Assembly (NCBI GenBank): GCA_036389375.1
Contig: DASVQA010000136.1
Location: 1-25,370, forward strand
Origin: QHXQ01 sp036389375
Lineage (GTDB): Bacteria > Acidobacteriota > Blastocatellia > Pyrinomonadales > Pyrinomonadaceae
DNA: 25,370 nt
Reading direction: 5' to 3'
The notes under the pieces were generated by a model, which saw only the letters and a list, made by a program, of their open reading frames with translations, was not told the DNA's origin and made no database searches. Positions 24,429-25,370 of the stretch are shown here, piece by piece (position 1 is the first letter of the stretch; each line of letters opens with the position of its first letter). The translations under genes were made by a program, and so were the position numbers.

Positions 24429-25370
24429 TCAGGCGAGCGGGACAGCTTGTCCGACTTGCACGTAGGCGTGTTCGTAGAGCAACAGACCGACGAGGACGAG
24501 CGGCACGACTGCAAGACCGACGAGCGGCGCGGCGCAACCGAACAGCGTGAGCAACACGCTCGTCCAGAAAAATGGCTTGAAGCGACCGCGTGTCAGTTCC
24601 CACGTGGCGAGCCGCGCGTGCGCGGTCGGGTGCGTGAGCGTGAGTTCGCCGCAGACGAGCAGGAGGTGCGCGAGCGTCGTGGCGGCAATCGTCCAGAGCA
24701 GCGGCGCGACGGCGTCCGGCTCAAGCCAGAAGGCGAAGGGCAGCAGCGTCGCCGCGCCGACGACGAGCGATTGCACGAGCAGGTGCGGCGGCAGCAGCGG
24801 GTTTTGCCACAGGTCGCGCGCCTTCGCCTGCGCGAACAGGTACGCGGTATAGACGGCGGTCAGCACGGCGAGTGGTAGCCCCGCGCCGATCAACCAGCGT
24901 TGCAACGTGGTTTGACCAAGCAGCGCGGCCGTGAAATGCAGCGCCAGCACGAACGAATAACCGGCGATGATGAATGCGCCGCGCACCAACCAACTGCGCC
25001 ATTGCGGGCGCGTGAAGATCAGGTAGAAACGCTCAGGGTGCTCCAAATCCCAGATGAGCAAGCCGCCGGTTGCCGCAAGGAATAGCCCGGACACGACGGG
25101 CGCAACCCATAACCAGAGCGCGCCGTTTGCGCTTATGATTGGCCGCGCAGAGTTTGCTAAGCCAGTTAGATAACCGAAAATTAACAGCAGCGCCGCGACG
25201 AGATACGCGCCGGCCGCGATGCCCTTCGTCCACGTGTAGAGACTGACGCGCCAGTCCCAGGGGAGCGCGTGCGGCACGTCGTAGGCGAGCAGCGCGGCGG
25301 CCGAACTGTTACTGAAGGTCGGGTTGCCGGCGACGACGTGCGCGGGCGTCTCTAGTTGCTCGCTCCACAT
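24429..25370 (-). CDS. nrfD: NrfD/PsrC-like integral membrane subunit (5' end at window edge)
   Basis: At least 313 residues, reaching the right edge, where an ATG occupies the last three bases; the true start may be that ATG or lie further upstream. Eight hydrophobic helices are visible, including GIAAGAYLVAALLLIFGYL and a closing YEHAYVQVGQ stretch, and the loop LEHPERFYLIFTRPQW is typical of the NrfD/PsrC family. Proteins of this type are quinone-reactive membrane anchors of periplasmic or cytoplasmic molybdoenzyme complexes and link them to the menaquinone or ubiquinone pool. The molybdopterin catalytic subunit gene follows after about 100 bases. A 4Fe-4S electron-transfer subunit usually accompanies this pair and is not seen in the window, so it is expected just beyond the right edge. 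Confidence 0.9.
   Translation of the reverse strand: MWSEQLETPAHVVAGNPTFSNSSAAALLAYDVPHALPWDWRVSLYTWTKGIAAGAYLVAALLLIFGYLTGLANSARPIISANGALWLWVAPVVSGLFLAATGGLLIWDLEHPERFYLIFTRPQWRSWLVRGAFIIAGYSFVLALHFTAALLGQTTLQRWLIGAGLPLAVLTAVYTAYLFAQAKARDLWQNPLLPPHLLVQSLVVGAATLLPFAFWLEPDAVAPLLWTIAATTLAHLLLVCGELTLTHPTAHARLATWELTRGRFKPFFWTSVLLTLFGCAAPLVGLAVVPLVLVGLLLYEHAYVQVGQAVPLA

Overview
The window is GC-rich, densely coded DNA with predominantly GC-ending codons and a mosaic of gene families that suggests the phylum Acidobacteriota (perhaps Blastocatellia). The main pointers are a large Oar-like TonB-dependent receptor with an N-terminal carboxypeptidase-regulatory domain, a secreted PPC/TPR/CHAT protein, a cytochrome c fused to a periplasmic binding protein, and an NrfD/molybdopterin oxidoreductase operon. 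The assignment is an inference from gene content; no rRNA or other phylogenetic marker is present. No tRNA, rRNA, CRISPR array, insertion sequence or phage gene was seen, and no intergenic stretch exceeds about 250 bases.

Layout. (1) 131-2426, plus strand: a SRPBCC-domain membrane protein and a zinc-dependent alcohol/formaldehyde-type dehydrogenase, ending at a strong hairpin shared with the convergent gene. (2) 2527-4242, minus strand: a secreted cytochrome c / ABC-type substrate-binding fusion, divergent from hrpB (4367-6973, plus), which has a promoter placed so that its mRNA would be almost leaderless. (3) 7096-9583, plus strand: a compact three-gene cassette. It encodes a 105-residue Asp-rich repeat protein with a non-secretory N-terminus, a JmjC/RoxA-like 2-oxoglutarate Fe(II) oxygenase with a C-terminal winged-helix-like segment, and a sucrase/ferredoxin-like [2Fe-2S] protein. 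(4) 9834-16430, plus strand: a CHAT-domain exported protein and an Oar-like TonB-dependent receptor. (5) 16507-17067, minus strand: a Mug/TDG-type DNA glycosylase, divergent from a tiny membrane protein and an exported M49-like zinc peptidase, followed by a strong terminator. (6) 19273-25370, minus strand: a membrane-anchored redox operon read nrfD - molybdopterin catalytic subunit - TorD-like chaperone - aminotransferase class V protein. The 5' end of nrfD and probably an iron-sulfur subunit lie beyond the right edge.

The most interesting candidate for an undescribed system is the cassette at 7096-9583. The small protein has a leader-like N-terminal part and a C-terminal part in which Asp-Ala-Asp-Gly recurs every nine residues. 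It is followed within 16 nt by an oxygenase of the class known to hydroxylate protein side chains, and then within 9 nt by a ferredoxin-like protein. I propose, as inference, a peptide- or protein-hydroxylation system acting on the repeats, with the ferredoxin-like protein as a possible electron donor. The redox operon at the right end is more conventional: a quinone-linked membrane complex with a catalytic subunit that lacks a Tat signal and so should face the cytoplasm, its dedicated chaperone, and a PLP enzyme that lacks the cysteine-desulfurase catalytic Cys.
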